Source of the DNA: Polytrichum commune
Lineage: Eukaryota > Streptophyta > Polytrichopsida > Polytrichales > Polytrichaceae
Length of the DNA stretch: 64,000 bases
Direction of reading: 5' to 3'
Assembly: GCA_950295325.1 (NCBI GenBank)
Contig: OX485807.1
Location: 5,520,501-5,584,500 of the forward strand
This document shows, in pieces, positions 34,262 through 45,222 of the stretch (the first letter of the stretch is position 1; every line of letters starts with the position of its first letter). The notes beneath the pieces were generated by a model. That model was given only the letters and a program-made list of their open reading frames with translations. It searched no databases and was not told the DNA's origin. The translations under genes were made by a program, and so were the position numbers.

Positions 34262-34659
34262 GGGCCGGTTCACATGGAGCCCGAGTCATAAACCCTTCTC
34301 ATGTCAGCAAGTCTCGACATGAAGGCAAAGTCCCAACTTTTAAGCCTCAATAAACCGATAAAATATGGTTGATTATCACCGAAGTTGGATCTAGATTTTT
34401 TTTTATGAAAAATATTCGCAAGATTTGTGTTGACAGTTGGGTCTAGCTTTTTGCTCGACCCAACTCTCAACACAGGTCCCAAGCCTCACCCTTCAAAAAG
34501 TGTTGCCATGTAGGCATCCATGTCATACTTAGCGCTTAGGACTTGGGACCCCATGTGAAGTGATAAGTCCCATCTTTCATGCTCTCAATCGCCAAGATTG
34601 CACAAATGAACCTCAATCGACCTGGGACTTAGAACTGGGAACCCCGTGTGAACCGGTCC
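34262..34659. mobile_element. PIF/Harbinger-like MITE, 398 bp
   Basis: Left end GGGCCGGTTCACATGGAGCC and right end, read inward, GGACCGGTTCACACGGGG. The flanks are GAA and TAA, consistent with a TAA duplication with one change. The interior repeats GGACTTGGGACCCC and GGACTTAGAACTGGGA near the right end. Confidence 0.65.
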
Positions 34660-35073
34660 TAACCCTTAAATGCCTCATGATACGGTATATAAGATGTGAT
34701 TTCTAAACTAGACGAGGCCCGTATATATATATTGTGTGTATGGGCATATGTTGAGACCCGGTGTTCTTTTAAGGGTCAAGGAAAACATTAACTGACACTA
34801 CGTCATTTGGATGAACTTCTAGGTTGATTTGCGCGGATAAGGAGAAGCGGTTGGCAACAAAATCTTGGGGAGAATTGACGGTGGTAGTTAGCTAACTTAC
34901 ACACCTAATAAGGCATGGGTGAATGTAACTTAATGAGTGGTCAAAGCTAGTCTAGTTCACTTCAGATTCTCAAGCTGAGTTAACATTCAAATTGGGGCCA
35001 GTTAACACACGTGACCAAGAGCCGCGAGGGAAATTTTTTCAAAAAAAAAAAAAAAAAAAAAAAAACTTAGGAT
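34660..35073. other. Intergenic sequence with poly-A tract
   Basis: About 26 A residues at 35,040-35,065, seven bases before the next MITE's target duplication. The run could be a retroelement tail, but I see no associated coding or terminal structure. Confidence 0.4.
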
Positions 35074-35081
35074 CTCTCATG

Positions 35082-35308
35082 CTGTGATCAAGGAGAACTG
35101 GCAGTTAGTTACAAATGACCCAGTTGAGTTTGAGAAAAAACCAGTTGAAGTTCAAGACGGTAGGAAAATAACCGATCATTTTAGAGGAATTTATAGAATA
35201 TAACCCCAACTTAATAAAGGAAAATTGGAGGATGTCAATATGTGACCGGTTGGACTTGCAAACACTAGGATCTCAACCGATTATGCCCAAAAATTCCCCT
35301 GGTCACTT
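35082..35308. mobile_element. hAT-type MITE (family A), 227 bp
   Basis: Starts CTGTGATCAAGGAGAACTGG and ends CCCCTGGTCACTT, flanked by an exact 8-bp duplication CTCTCATG (35,074-35,081 and 35,309-35,316). The interior carries the family blocks GAGTTTGAGAAA..CCGGTTGAA or CAGTTGAA, ATAGAATATA, GATGTCAA..CCGGTTGGACTTG and GATTATGCCCAAAAA. Confidence 0.85.
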
Positions 35309-35316
35309 CTCTCATG

Positions 35317-35742
35317 GTCATGGTTTTAGTCGTGTGAAGACCATGACCAAGACCATTTTTATAAAGTTTTGGTCACGGGACAAAGTGTAAAGCATCCTTA
35401 GACCATGACATCATATTTTTAACAAAAATAAGAAACCAACACAAGAAATCATGGGATGTACTGAAAACGGATGTTGCTCGATTGTATAATATTTTTTTTG
35501 GACGTGGTCATCTTCATTGTGTGCGAGACAACTTATTTCAGTTCTCTTATTGTAGAAAGTAGGTGACCACCGGACATTATTCATTTAAGGACACATAGCA
35601 TGCCATGTCACCCTTTTCACTTTTTCATCCATTCTATGACATCACTTTTATTTTTTGTGACATCATGTAGAACGAAGTGGGACCCGTCACTTCTTTCTCA
35701 ACCAATGAGAGAATTTAGAATGTGATGGTCATGGTCAATGAT
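35317..35742. other. Intergenic sequence
   Basis: AT-rich; the phrase TGGTCACG/CATGACC recurs several times, but I could not define an element. Confidence 0.4.
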
Positions 35743-35969
35743 CACTACACCAAATATGGTATTTAGTGTCGCTTCCTATTTGAACTTACGCAATGCAATG
35801 ATACCTTACAACAAAAATAAAATTCTACTACTAAAAAGGTTGAATAAGGTGTTCGAACATTAGCAACACATAATTGATTTTACTTGGTAAAATATTACAT
35901 TCTCAGTAAATAGTTATAGCACAATGTAGCCGAAGAGCATTAACACTAAATACCATACATGGTGTGGTG
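35743..35969. mobile_element. CACTACACC-family MITE, short type, 227 bp
   Basis: Left end CACTACACCAAATATGGTAT and right end, inward, CACCACACCATGTATGGTAT; both continue TTAGTGT. The target duplication is not clear. It shares its interior with 16,304-16,523. Confidence 0.65.
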
Positions 35970-36051
35970 TACAAACTCCCTTAAGTTACAATTGCCAAAT
36001 GAGTTGACCCTCCGAAGCAAATAAGGTCTAGCTCAATGTTGATCACCTGCC

Positions 36052-36533
36052 CACTACACCGTTTATGGTATTTAGTGTCATGTACACTATTTGTGAAGGG
36101 CCTAAACTAGATACCTAGAGGTCTCAAAGTGTCATGTATGCTCGTTACCAACATGATACTATTTGTCAACATAGGTTATTTTTATATTTTCATATCTTCA
36201 TATCATGACATTTGGCATAACACATTAAGATTCTTGAGATGATAATTTTGCATTTCAGCATGCAAGGAGAAGATGTTATTGAACATATTAATGCCAACTA
36301 TCATTTGTGTACATTATAGTCAACTTGTAAACCATTGTTTAACATAGATATGCACCTCATAACACCTTTGAACAGACTCATCCCAAGATATTAGTAAGCA
36401 CACTTGAACACCAAATGTCATGACGTGACACTTATGGTGACTGTCGATCATTATTGTAACCTGGCATCTGCCTCAAAATAGGATAAGTGACACTATTACA
36501 CATGTGACACTAAATCCCATAAACGGTGTGGTG
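36052..36533. mobile_element. CACTACACC-family element, long type, 482 bp
   Basis: Left end CACTACACCGTTTATGGTAT and right end, inward, CACCACACCGTTTATGGGAT. The interior has CACTATTTGTGAAGGGCCTA, GTCTCAAAGTGTCATGTA, CACACTTGAACACCAA and CTTATGGTGACTGTCGATCA. Flanks GCC and ACC differ at one of three bases. The same interior occurs reversed at 48,851-49,384 and diverged at 39,407-41,049 and 46,920-47,250. Confidence 0.7.
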
Positions 36534-38080
36534 ACCCCAATTTGTGTTTGTGCCAATGATAAGCTTATATTGTGAATCTCAAGTTTCAATAGTTTCATTG
36601 CATTGAGCCCAGACTCGTCATCTAAATCTTTCATATCATCCTCGAAAAATCACTAGATGAATCTACAAGTTTCCTTATATTATAAGTTGGATTTAGTGTA
36701 GGATTTCTAAGGACTGCTTTACACATGTACCAAGACTGGTGACCATGAAAAGCTAAAGGCCCTTGAGAGGCATTTAAAGGCCGTATGTTGGGAAATAGAA
36801 ATCAAGCATGGAGTAAAGTGAAAGTGGATCATGTTGAGAGACTGCAATATGTGTTCGGGTTTAGGTCCCCACCATGACAATATGATACTTTTAAGAGCCA
36901 ATGGCAATTTCATTGATTGCCAAGGCCTTTAATTTTATAATTGACCCACCTCTTTTAGATGGGCCTAACACAATATGTGATAGATCATGAAACATTATCC
37001 ACTTGTTGCCATGTTGGATGCCACATAGATTTCCATCCATTCGATTCTCTTGGGTCCCTTGGGCCTTCAAGGTCTAGAGTAAATTGAACTTGGATTGTCT
37101 ATGGCTTGTTGACCAAACACATAATTTTTATTATTATGGGCAAAAAGCCCTCAAGCTATACTATAAAATGGCCCTAAGGATGTGTGGCCTTATCATGGAT
37201 AGTGCCAACTCCATCGATAAATTTGGCCATTTAATGGGACTGAGAATGGTCTCATTATGTTAAAGAATGTGAAATACAAAGATATCATTTCGAGTTGCAA
37301 AATTAAGGTTAAAACGTAAAAGTGGTAAAAGATCTAAGTGAAGATTTTATTTCTCCTTAAATGTTCACATAGACCCTCCCACTCTTGTTGACTATTGAAC
37401 CTAAGATGATGTCAATTTTTTTGAACACATAGTCCAATTCCATCTTAACATAAATCATGCTAGTGTGCTTTCTTAGCTCCCAACTTTTGTCATATACCAA
37501 TGATGCATAGTTGACCACACAAGGTCCACATACCTTAGCTTACTTGGAGTTACTCAATCTTACAATTTTCCAAGAAGATGGGTGTATAATCTTTTATGGA
37601 CTACAAGTTATATGATTCCTTGATACCAATTAGTAAGAAATTGTCTTTTTTTCTTTCTAAAGAGAAATTGACATTTGTAAAAAAAACTAATCCCACATTG
37701 ATTTATTTGTGCTCAGGCGTCATATTGTCTTGGGGTTATCTGGTTCCACCATGTGCACCAACCCTATTTTTTTGGGCAAAAGAAAACTAGATCATCAAAT
37801 CTAAAAAAGAATGGAATATGTTGTCGTTGTCTCATGGATGAAATCTCTGAGATTACTCCCAAATTTAGACAATGTGACTTTGTTACTCCAATAATAGTCT
37901 CCATTTCAAACTTTGAAACAAAAACATCAATGTTCATCCATAGAGTTGCTTTCCCCCCTCTCAAATCCCTTGACTTTATATGTTTCTTGACAATGAAATA
38001 AAACATTTCACACAACACACACGCACATGGATGCTTATTCATGAAATAAAACAAAGATAATTATAGACTAAATAAAGAAG
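36534..38080. other. Intergenic, with a possible MITE and repeat R5 copy 2
   Basis: GGACTGCTTTACACATGTACC at 36,712 resembles left ends of the TTTACAC-type PIF/Harbinger-like elements, but I could not find the right end. R5 blocks (AAGTGAAGATTTTATTTC..CCCTCCCACTC..GTTGACTATTGAACCTAAGA) lie at 37,330-37,520. Opposed 80-96-codon frames at 37.75-38.05 kb have no domain. Confidence 0.4.
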
Positions 38081-38293
38081 GAGAGGAGAGTGGATGACGA
38101 GTTGTGGGAACAACAAACCATCCACCTACTTGAGCCGGTCATCAACCATAACCGATCAACTCATTTGAGAATTGTGGATGATATCGTGCCTTCATGGATG
38201 CAAAATTATGAGGAGTTATGACAACCCTTCATGCTCTTGGATAAGCAATCGATTAGGAAACCTTGATTTGTCCAACTGGAGTGTGGTAAGTAA
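38081..38293. repeat. Single diverged copy of the 261-bp tandem unit
   Basis: Blocks CCACCTACTTGAGC..AACCATAACCGATCAACTCAT, GTGGATGATATCGTGCC, and ATGCTCTTGGATAAGCAATCGATTAGGA parallel the array at 9.88-10.93 kb, including its distal ATGCTCTTGGATGAGTGACCGG end. Confidence 0.5.
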
Positions 38294-38953
38294 GGGGTTG
38301 TTTACACCATGGACCACGAGGTCGTCCCAAGGCCTTGTAAAATCTGCGATTGGCTGTTGAACTCGTCCCGGGACCACTTCGGTTTACACCAAGGGGAAAA
38401 ATGTCAAAGTGACCATGGATTCGAGGTCACCAAAAGACATATTTTAGGACCTACATTATCCACTGACATGGTCCAACAAGTTTTGTGGTGGGAGAGGCGC
38501 TCTGGTAGAAGAATGTAGATGCCCATGGCAGAAAAATATTACTATCAATAAAAATTTAATGATTTTTTTTTGGAGAAGAGAAGATGAAGACAAGAGAAGA
38601 CAAGAGAATGATCAAACTTGCTCAAAACTGCTCTTTTTGGATATTTATTATAAAAAAAACCAACACCTTCACTTTTTGGTGCATGGTCATTCCTCGATAT
38701 GGACGAACCAACCCATACACTCGTTCCTTGTTGGATGCCTGAACCCTTGCCTCCAAGGAACCAGTGTACAAGTTGGTTCGCCCCAGCCGTCATTCCTCTT
38801 GGTCCACATTCGGTTTACACCTAGTGAGGGACCCAAAGACTTTGTAAATTGATTTTATTTATTGTCTTTCTAAAATCAGACCATCGAAGTCGGACCATGG
38901 GAAAAGGCCATCTCCCATGGTCCGATTTCATGGTCCATGGTGTAAACCGACCC
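38294..38953. mobile_element. PIF/Harbinger-like MITE, 660 bp, with a nested element
   Basis: Left end GGGGTTGTTTACACCATGGA and right end, inward, GGGTCGGTTTACACCATGGA. The flanks are TAA and TAC, so a TAA-type duplication with one change is likely. It is interrupted at 38,696-38,788 by the palindromic mini-element with its own duplication, so the original length was about 557 bp. The interior repeats GACCATGG and CACCAAGGGG near both ends. Confidence 0.7.
38696..38788. mobile_element. Palindromic mini-element (family P), 93 bp
   Basis: The arms CGAACCAACCCATACACTCG and, inward from the right, CGAACCAACTTGTACACTGG pair almost fully and continue into TTCCTTG, leaving a loop around TTGGATGCCTGAACCC. 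It is flanked by an exact 10-bp duplication GTCATTCCTC (38,686-38,695 and 38,789-38,798), in the 9-11 bp range of Mutator-like elements. Non-coding; it would fold into a long hairpin if transcribed. Confidence 0.8.
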
Positions 38954-39406
38954 TACGTAGACCAAGCTCACACTCACGACTGTCCGTGTGTGTCGGAGGC
39001 ACTAGCGACCACGTCCTCTCTACCAAATACCGCATTATTATTATTCTCAAATATCTTGAATAGCTTATTACGGTGTGGAAGGTGACACGTACGTCCCTTC
39101 AAAGAGTACCTCAGTTAATTGTTGTAAGCTAGGCTTTGAGGGGCGTGGGCTAATATTATAGTAGTAGATTAGACTGTGGAAGGGTGGTTGTTAGCCTTAG
39201 ATTCGTCGTAGCCTAACCTAACCTAACCTACTGATTAGGCTGCACTTAACTTCATCTTTAAGTTTAAGTGCACGCGTCCTGGCCTCGGCAAAGCTGCACT
39301 GACACACACAGACCACCATACCATACTAGCGAGCACTATGAACTTGGTGAAGATGGCGGGAGTCTCGCTGGTGTCCACTAACTTAATTGGAGGACACTAG
39401 TTTGGT
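38954..39406. other. Intergenic sequence
   Basis: Slightly GC-richer, with a CCTAACCTAACCTAACCTA run (39,214-39,232) that resembles a short telomere-like repeat but is too short to interpret. No gene recognised. Confidence 0.4.
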
Positions 39407-41049
39407 TGATGGTACTTGGTGTCATGCACACTATTGGTGGAGGGCGTAAACTACGTAGATGCCTAGGGATCTCAAAGTGTCGCGTTCGTTAATGGCGAAT
39501 AGATGGATGCTCTTCTCCGTCAACATAAGCAGCTTTTCAAAGTGGACCATTATTTATATTATGGCATTGAGCGTAGTACGTTGGGGTAGTTGAGATGATA
39601 GTTTTGCAATTTAGTGTGCGAGGGGAAGGGATTCTTGAGCATAGTAATGGCAAGTGTCGTGTGTTCACGTTTTAGTATGTGAGAGGAAGATATTCTTGAG
39701 CATGTCAATGCTATTGTGTGCATTTTAGTCAAACTATAGATTGCATCTCTTATACATGGAGGAGCAGTGTATTTTTGTTTGTGACCGGATGACTGTTCCG
39801 GCTATGAAAAAGAGCCCCACCCCTCCCATGCACTACAACTTTAGTAACACTTATAGTACAATTACAAGTCACCGATATGCTAATTATAATGAAGCCATGC
39901 ACTGCCACCTAAGCCACACATGTAGCAATGCTTGATTACCTTTGTACTAGCCAAAGGCCCAGTTTAGCCACATGGCGTGTTGATTTGAGTAGGTATATTG
40001 CCCCTCTTTTGAACGAGGGTAGCATTTTGGTCGTTTGGAGATGATTTGAGTGGAGGTTCGATCAAACAACCAACTCCAAATTAATTTCTAAATTGTTGCC
40101 CCTCAAGACCACTATTGACATTCCTACTATAATCTCCTACATAATAGAACTTCAATATTTAAAGAATTTGGAATGTGAGTGGTGACCTCTAACATGCAAA
40201 CATCTATACAGTTGGATTCGCCAAAATAACTTGAGATCTTCAACTATGGTTGCTGAAATCGAGGTCACATAATCTGGGCATATTTGAGGGAAATTGGGTG
40301 TGGGAGATTAGGGGTTAAACCGACCGCGCCAAATTTGTGGGCCCAACTTCAACTTATTCAAGAGAGTTGTTAAGTTTAACTTTATGGTATTTAGTGTCAC
40401 TTACTATAAGGAGTTATGTAATTCTCTAACTCTTTTTTTTTGAATATGTAAATTTTCATGAAGTAAAGTCCATACAACCTATTAAACTTTTATTTTGTAA
40501 GCTATAAAATCTATGATAAGGAGTTATGACCTCGCGTAATCCCAAATAGTAAGTGACAATATACACTGTAAACGGTGTACCATTCAACATATTATATGTA
40601 GGTTGCAAGTTGTACCTATACCTTTAGAAGACTTTGAGTTGCACAAAACATGTCAGGAAGTTTAAACCGGCTAAGAACAATGAGATTGAATTGTCTTCAC
40701 ATGAGCATTATTCTCAAGAAGAGATTCAGAGTATCATTGACAATTGTTAGTGTAGAATGAGAAATTCATTGTACTTTTTCTAATTTCAATATATTTTTGC
40801 TGAATGAAATAGTCACCAAGCCGGTGTCCGGCGCAAGCCATCACTAGTTGTGTAACATAGGCATACACCTCATAACACTATTAAACATAACTCTTGCCAA
40901 GATATTAGCAAGTGCATTTGAACACCAATCTCTCGTGAGGTGACTTTGGTGGTGAAGTTGTTGATCATGAGTGTAACCTAGCATACACCTAAAAATAGCG
41001 TAAGTGACACTATTATGCACGTGACACTAAATACCATAAACAATGTAGT
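39407..41049. mobile_element. CACTACACC-family element, long type, diverged and interrupted
   Basis: The left part (39,407-39,760) and right part (about 40,850-41,049) align in order with 36,052-36,533: GGTGTCATGCACACTATTGGTGGAGGGCG, GATCTCAAAGTGTCGCG, then CATACACCTCATAACACTAT and GACACTAAATACCATAAACA. About 1.1 kb of unrelated sequence separates them, including another family member at 40,378-40,579. Confidence 0.55.
40378..40579. mobile_element. CACTACACC-family MITE, short type, nested, about 200 bp
   Basis: Left end TTTATGGTATTTAGTGTCAC followed by TTACTAT; right end, inward, TACACCGTTTACAGTGTATA followed by TTGTCACTTACTATTTGGGA. An internal repeat of AAGGAGTTATG occurs near both ends. 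The outer CACTACACC bases are missing on the left. Confidence 0.55.
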
Positions 41050-41115
41050 AGAGCTAATAGGGAGCAATTCATTTGAGATGTACATTTTCCCACACACTAC
41101 CAACAAGGATAATTA

Positions 41116-41799
41116 GGTCCGCTTTACACTAGAGAGGCTAAGAGCTCAAAGGAAGGAGCCTTGTCATTTGTCCCATGAACCTTTTTGGCTTCATAGGTTT
41201 CACAATCAATTTTGTTTCATCAGAAGGGAGCCTCGATCGTATGCATATGCTTGATCACTCAAGTTCACTTTAATGTTGAGCTTTCAACTTGAGAGCTTAA
41301 ATGTTTACCCCTAGGATACCAACACTTAGATGGCTTGTTCATAGCGCTTTGATGGATCTCATGTGAGACGACTAGGTATGACAAGCTCTTGGTCAAAATC
41401 TTAAGTCATCTTGTGGAGGTCGCTTAGGAATGTCCAAGTCTAAACTTTGATTTGCTTTTGGGTCCCGAACCATTGTGCTTCCATTCATTCCACGGCTTGT
41501 TGTGAATTCTTCTTACGTATAGTATCATTCAACCTTTGATATCTCACTTTGACGGGCACAATTATTTATGCTTGCTCAAGGCATTGAGAGCTTGAGCATT
41601 GGAGCAATCATCATACACAGGTGACAGAAACATGCATTTAATTTACCCCAACGGTACAGTTACATAATTTTCAATAATGTGGACTGGATTTTCGATGACG
41701 TAGGATAAGTTGCCCATGACTCATATTGCTTGTAGCTAGAGTTGTAAGCCCAATTCAAATTCTAAGCTTTCAAGTTGAAAGCTCTAATGTAAAGCAGAC
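41116..41799. mobile_element. PIF/Harbinger-like MITE, 684 bp
   Basis: Left end GGTCCGCTTTACACTAGAG and right end, inward, GTCTGCTTTACATTAGAGC. It is flanked by exact TTA duplications (41,113-41,115 and 41,800-41,802). Inward, CTTGAGAGCTTAAATG and CAAGTTGAAAGCTCTAATG show further internal repetition. No coding capacity. Confidence 0.75.
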
Positions 41800-41908
41800 T
41801 TAAGTGAACAAACATGAGGAAGAAGGTGTTGGTGGCCAATGAGAAGGCCCCTTTCTTCGAACTGATCTCAACTTCCGCAAGTTAGTGTAAGCCATCTCGA
41901 GAGCATTC

Positions 41909-42135
41909 CAATGAACGAGGAGAACCGACTGTTAATTACATATGAACCGGGTGGATTTGAGAAATAACTGCTTGAAGTTCAAGACTTCAGGAAAATGAGG
42001 GATCGTTTTAGAGGAATTTAGAGAATATACCTCAAATCAATAAAGAAAAACCAGAAGATGTCAATGTGTCACCGGTTGAACTTGGAAACACTAGGATCTC
42101 GACCGATTATGCCTGAAAATCTGACCCCCACAGTA
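41909..42135. mobile_element. hAT-type MITE (family A), 227 bp
   Basis: Starts CAATGAACGAGGAGAACCG and ends CCCCCACAGTA, flanked by an exact 8-bp duplication GAGCATTC (41,901-41,908 and 42,136-42,143). The family interior is complete. Confidence 0.85.
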
Positions 42136-42143
42136 GAGCATTC

Positions 42144-42491
42144 CCTGCTCTCTTTCTTTCTTACTTACTTACTTACTTACTTCCGATAACCATAACCAAA
42201 TCCAGGGATGCCCAATTCTCAATCCGATTTTTGCAGATGCTTTCATCGTAGATTTGCTAAAGCAACATGTGTTTTGTTGTGTAAATGTAATCCGTAGAAG
42301 TCGGAGAAGATGAAAAAGGAACCACACAGCACCCACACAACCTTACTCCCATGACCCACCCACCCACACACATGAATGCCACTGCAGGCATGATGATTTA
42401 AGGAGCCCGCCTCCCTGCAAGCCTAGAAATACTCACATACGTAAGGGTAAGCAATCACAGGAGGCTAGTTCAGTTGCTCCGTAGGCCGAAG
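42144..42491. repeat. Intergenic with ACTT microsatellite and repeat R4 copy 2
   Basis: ACTTACTTACTTACTTACTT lies at 42,162-42,181. R4 blocks CATCGTAGATTTGCTAAAGC, GTAGAAGTCGGAGAAGATG and ACACCCACACAACCTTACTCC cover about 42,240-42,360. Confidence 0.5.
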
Positions 42492-42723
42492 CTACGATCG
42501 GGGAGAACCGGCAGTTAGTTACAAAAGAACCGGCTGAGTTTGAGAAATAACCGGTTGAAGTTCTTCAAGACTGCCGGAAAATTACCGAACAATTTACAGG
42601 AATTTATAGAGTATACCCCGATTCAATAAAGAAAAACCGGAGAATGTCAACACATAACCGGTTGGACTTGCAAACACTTGGAGGATCTCAACCGGTGATG
42701 CCCAAAAATCTCTCCGATCACTG
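42492..42723. mobile_element. hAT-type MITE (family A), 232 bp
   Basis: Starts CTACGATCGGGGAGAACCGG and ends TCTCTCCGATCACTG, giving inverted ends close to CAGTGATCGGGGAGA. Flanked by an exact 8-bp duplication GGCCGAAG (42,484-42,491 and 42,724-42,731). The best-preserved family member. Confidence 0.9.
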
Positions 42724-42822
42724 GGCCGAAGTCATCGCGCTGCTGCTGCAGATCAGCCTCCCAGCTTCCTTTCAAGCGAAGACTTCTCTCCTCCTGTCAG
42801 ACCTCAACACTAGACTTCGCTT

Positions 42823-42865
<43 letters not shown>

Positions 42866-43245
42866 TATATATATATACATAAACTAACCTAGAGAGCGCA
42901 GTGGCCCCATTAGTTTTGTCATGCCATCCCATATTGCCACTGAGTGCAGTGCTGCCGAAGGCTGGAGCCTGTCAGGCACATCACAGACCTGTTGTCGGGC
43001 GTCACGAGGGAGGAAAATTCCTTCCCCTATGCGCGCCAACTCCACTCCCTTCGCCTGTTTTCGAAGCCTACGACGACCACGAAAGCTGCCTGCCTTGGCC
43101 TGCCTGGCCTGCCTGCGACCTGGACATAACTTATATACATTATAATATGTTGACAAAGAAGGTGGATCTGACACCAGGACTCTGCATGGATAATAGGTGT
43201 AATGTGAATTGCACCCATGGGTACACTACTAAACTTTGGATCTGC
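42724..43245. other. GC-rich islet with AC/AT microsatellite; possible gene fragment
   Basis: An (AC)n(AT)n run covers about 42,828-42,878. On either side the DNA is unusually GC-rich for the region and carries overlapping frames on both strands (plus 42,901-43,353; minus 42,884-43,174). None has a domain I recognise. It could be a remnant exon, a captured gene fragment or non-coding sequence. Confidence 0.3.
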
Positions 43246-43518
43246 CTAAAAACCCCCATCGAGCGTGGCTCGGAGGCTAGGTTCGGGAGGGGGTGGCAGG
43301 GTTGGGATAAAACATGCCCCCTATTTTTTTTAATTGGGTGGGGCCTTGTTTGATCTCATAAGGGGCTCCCTAGGGCAATTTGGGGCCGCAGGACCCAAAT
43401 TTAGCAAAACAAACCAAAAAAATCACCAAGGGGCTAAAACGGGGAGGGCCAAAAAAATGAACCCCACCGAACCTGGCCTCCGAGCCTGACAGCTGCAACG
43501 CTCGTCAGGGGTATTTAG
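43246..43518. mobile_element. Foldback MITE, about 273 bp, GC-rich ends
   Basis: Left end CTAAAAACCCCCATCGAGCG and right end, inward, CTAAATACCCCTGACGAGCG match at 16 of 20 bases; further in, GGCTCGGAGGCTAGGTTCGG pairs with GGCTCGGAGGCCAGGTTCGG. The right arm has an extra 9-10 bases. No clear target duplication, so superfamily is undetermined. Confidence 0.65.
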
Positions 43519-45118
43519 GGAGCCCCCTAAACTTTGGGAAACTTGGTTTCTGTACACACTTGGGGATTTTGACACCAATGAGCCATTGTCGCTCGTTTGA
43601 TGCTTGGTCTCAGGGTTCGGGAGATTTTTGAGCTCGACAAGCTAAAATCCGTCCCTTCAGAATTTCTACCGGTTTTTTCAGGATTTCATCGGTTGCAAAC
43701 TTGTTGTCATTAATTTGGATTGCTCAATATCCTCTATTTTTTTTTTGAGTGTCGGTTAATTTCCTCTACATTGTAATGACAACCAACCAAAAACTCGGGC
43801 ATTGATAAGTAAGTTGGTTTTTCAATGTAGCAGAATTATATCTACAAACAACATACACCATTCAACAACATTGTCCAACATATCAGCATACAACAATAAT
43901 ATGTAATGATATCAACATCCAACAAGAATTATGAACAATTTATCCGTAGCAAGAGTTGAACCTAAAATAAGCCATCAACCGGTTGATGGCCATGGATAAA
44001 CTCTTCTATCATACCTAGGTCTTAAAACCTCATATTAGATTTGAGGCCATAACATGATAAAAGAGTAACCTAACATACCATACCATATATAGAAATGAAA
44101 TTCATCAACTGTTAGAGTCAAAATCAACAATATCATCTTCACCTTCAAGAGGAAAACGCCCTGAAAGGTATCTTTGTGGATGTGAAAACAACCATCTAAA
44201 CTTTGTAGAGTTCCTCCATAAAGCTATGGCTTCCATTAGTACATTATCAAGATCACCACAAAGATCTTCCGTAGACACACTCATAATACATTCTAAACTC
44301 TAGCCGTCAACAATGAAATGCAATAATGAAGCAAAAGCTTCCCATGTCCGCCATTCACCAAATCGCTACAAGCCTATAACGAACACATAACCTAAACCCT
44401 AGAACCAAATGATATCCGGCACCAGATGAATCAAACCGGATGAAATCCACTTATTTCACAATTCATCCAAGTAAAAATCCTCCTCCTCAAAATGGTTGGT
44501 GGTTGAAATCCATTTTTGTTTTAAAAACACCGGTTTCACATCCTCCACTTTCCCAATTCAGCCGGACTTTTCACACAACCAATCGGCCACCATTACACTA
44601 AACACCGGTTCTCCCCGGACATTGATCCGACCCCCCCCCCCCCCCCTTTTGTTGTCATTGAAACCCTGGGCGCCACCTCCTAGGCGCAATGCCTATTGTG
44701 ATTTTAGTAATACACCTACTCTTGTGATGTTAGATCCATTGATTGTTTAGTGTTTGACATAATGTGTGGCTTCTGCACCTATCCTCCTCGGCCGAATAAG
44801 TTTCTTTGTTTTCCCTGGGAATAATCAACGGTTCTCCTGACATTGGTCATTTAACTCAGGGGTTGTTTGCACCAGTTGCGTTTATAGTGTTTGGTGTTTA
44901 TATATTTACCTCAGGGTAGGAAATTATTACACATTCTTGCCCTTTTGTGAGTTTGAGGTTTTAGACTTGACATCGGACATTCATGCTTTTTGGGAGTTTA
45001 GGGTTTCATTCGCTTCCATTGTAGTAGTACTTGCACATAGTAAGCTTTGAAGTGATGCAACAAGAGAGTGGAGCTCTTGCTTTGAGATGTAGGTTTGAAG
45101 GTTACGGCCTGAATGGAG
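43519..45118. other. Intergenic sequence
   Basis: Around 43,618 GGGAGATTTTTGAGC resembles the end of family-A MITEs, but no full copy follows. A C-run of about 16 lies at 44,631-44,646. An 84-codon frame (44,496-44,750) spans this run and has no domain. Nothing else recognised. Confidence 0.4.
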
Positions 45119-45133
45119 AAACATTGTCGAGAT

Positions 45134-45222
45134 TTGGGCGAACCAACCGACCCATACACTCGTTCCTTGTTGGATGCCTAAACCCTTGCCTCCAAGAACC
45201 AGAGTACGGGTTGGTTTGCCCC
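45134..45222. mobile_element. Palindromic mini-element (family P), about 89 bp
   Basis: GGGCGAACCAACCGACCCATACACTCGTTCC.. on the left pairs with ..GGTTGGTTTGCCCC on the right around the TTGGATGCCTAAACCC loop. The flanks AACATTGTC and GACATCGTT are only weakly similar, so the target duplication is uncertain. Confidence 0.7.

Noticed and set aside
39214-39232. CCTAACCTAACCTAACCTA, resembling telomeric repeats
   Set aside because: Only about four imperfect units of five to six bases inside unique sequence; too short and not the plant CCCTAAA unit.
43246-43518. Structured RNA gene suggested by the strong inverted repeat
   Set aside because: The arms look like the terminal repeats of a foldback MITE and no RNA family features were seen.
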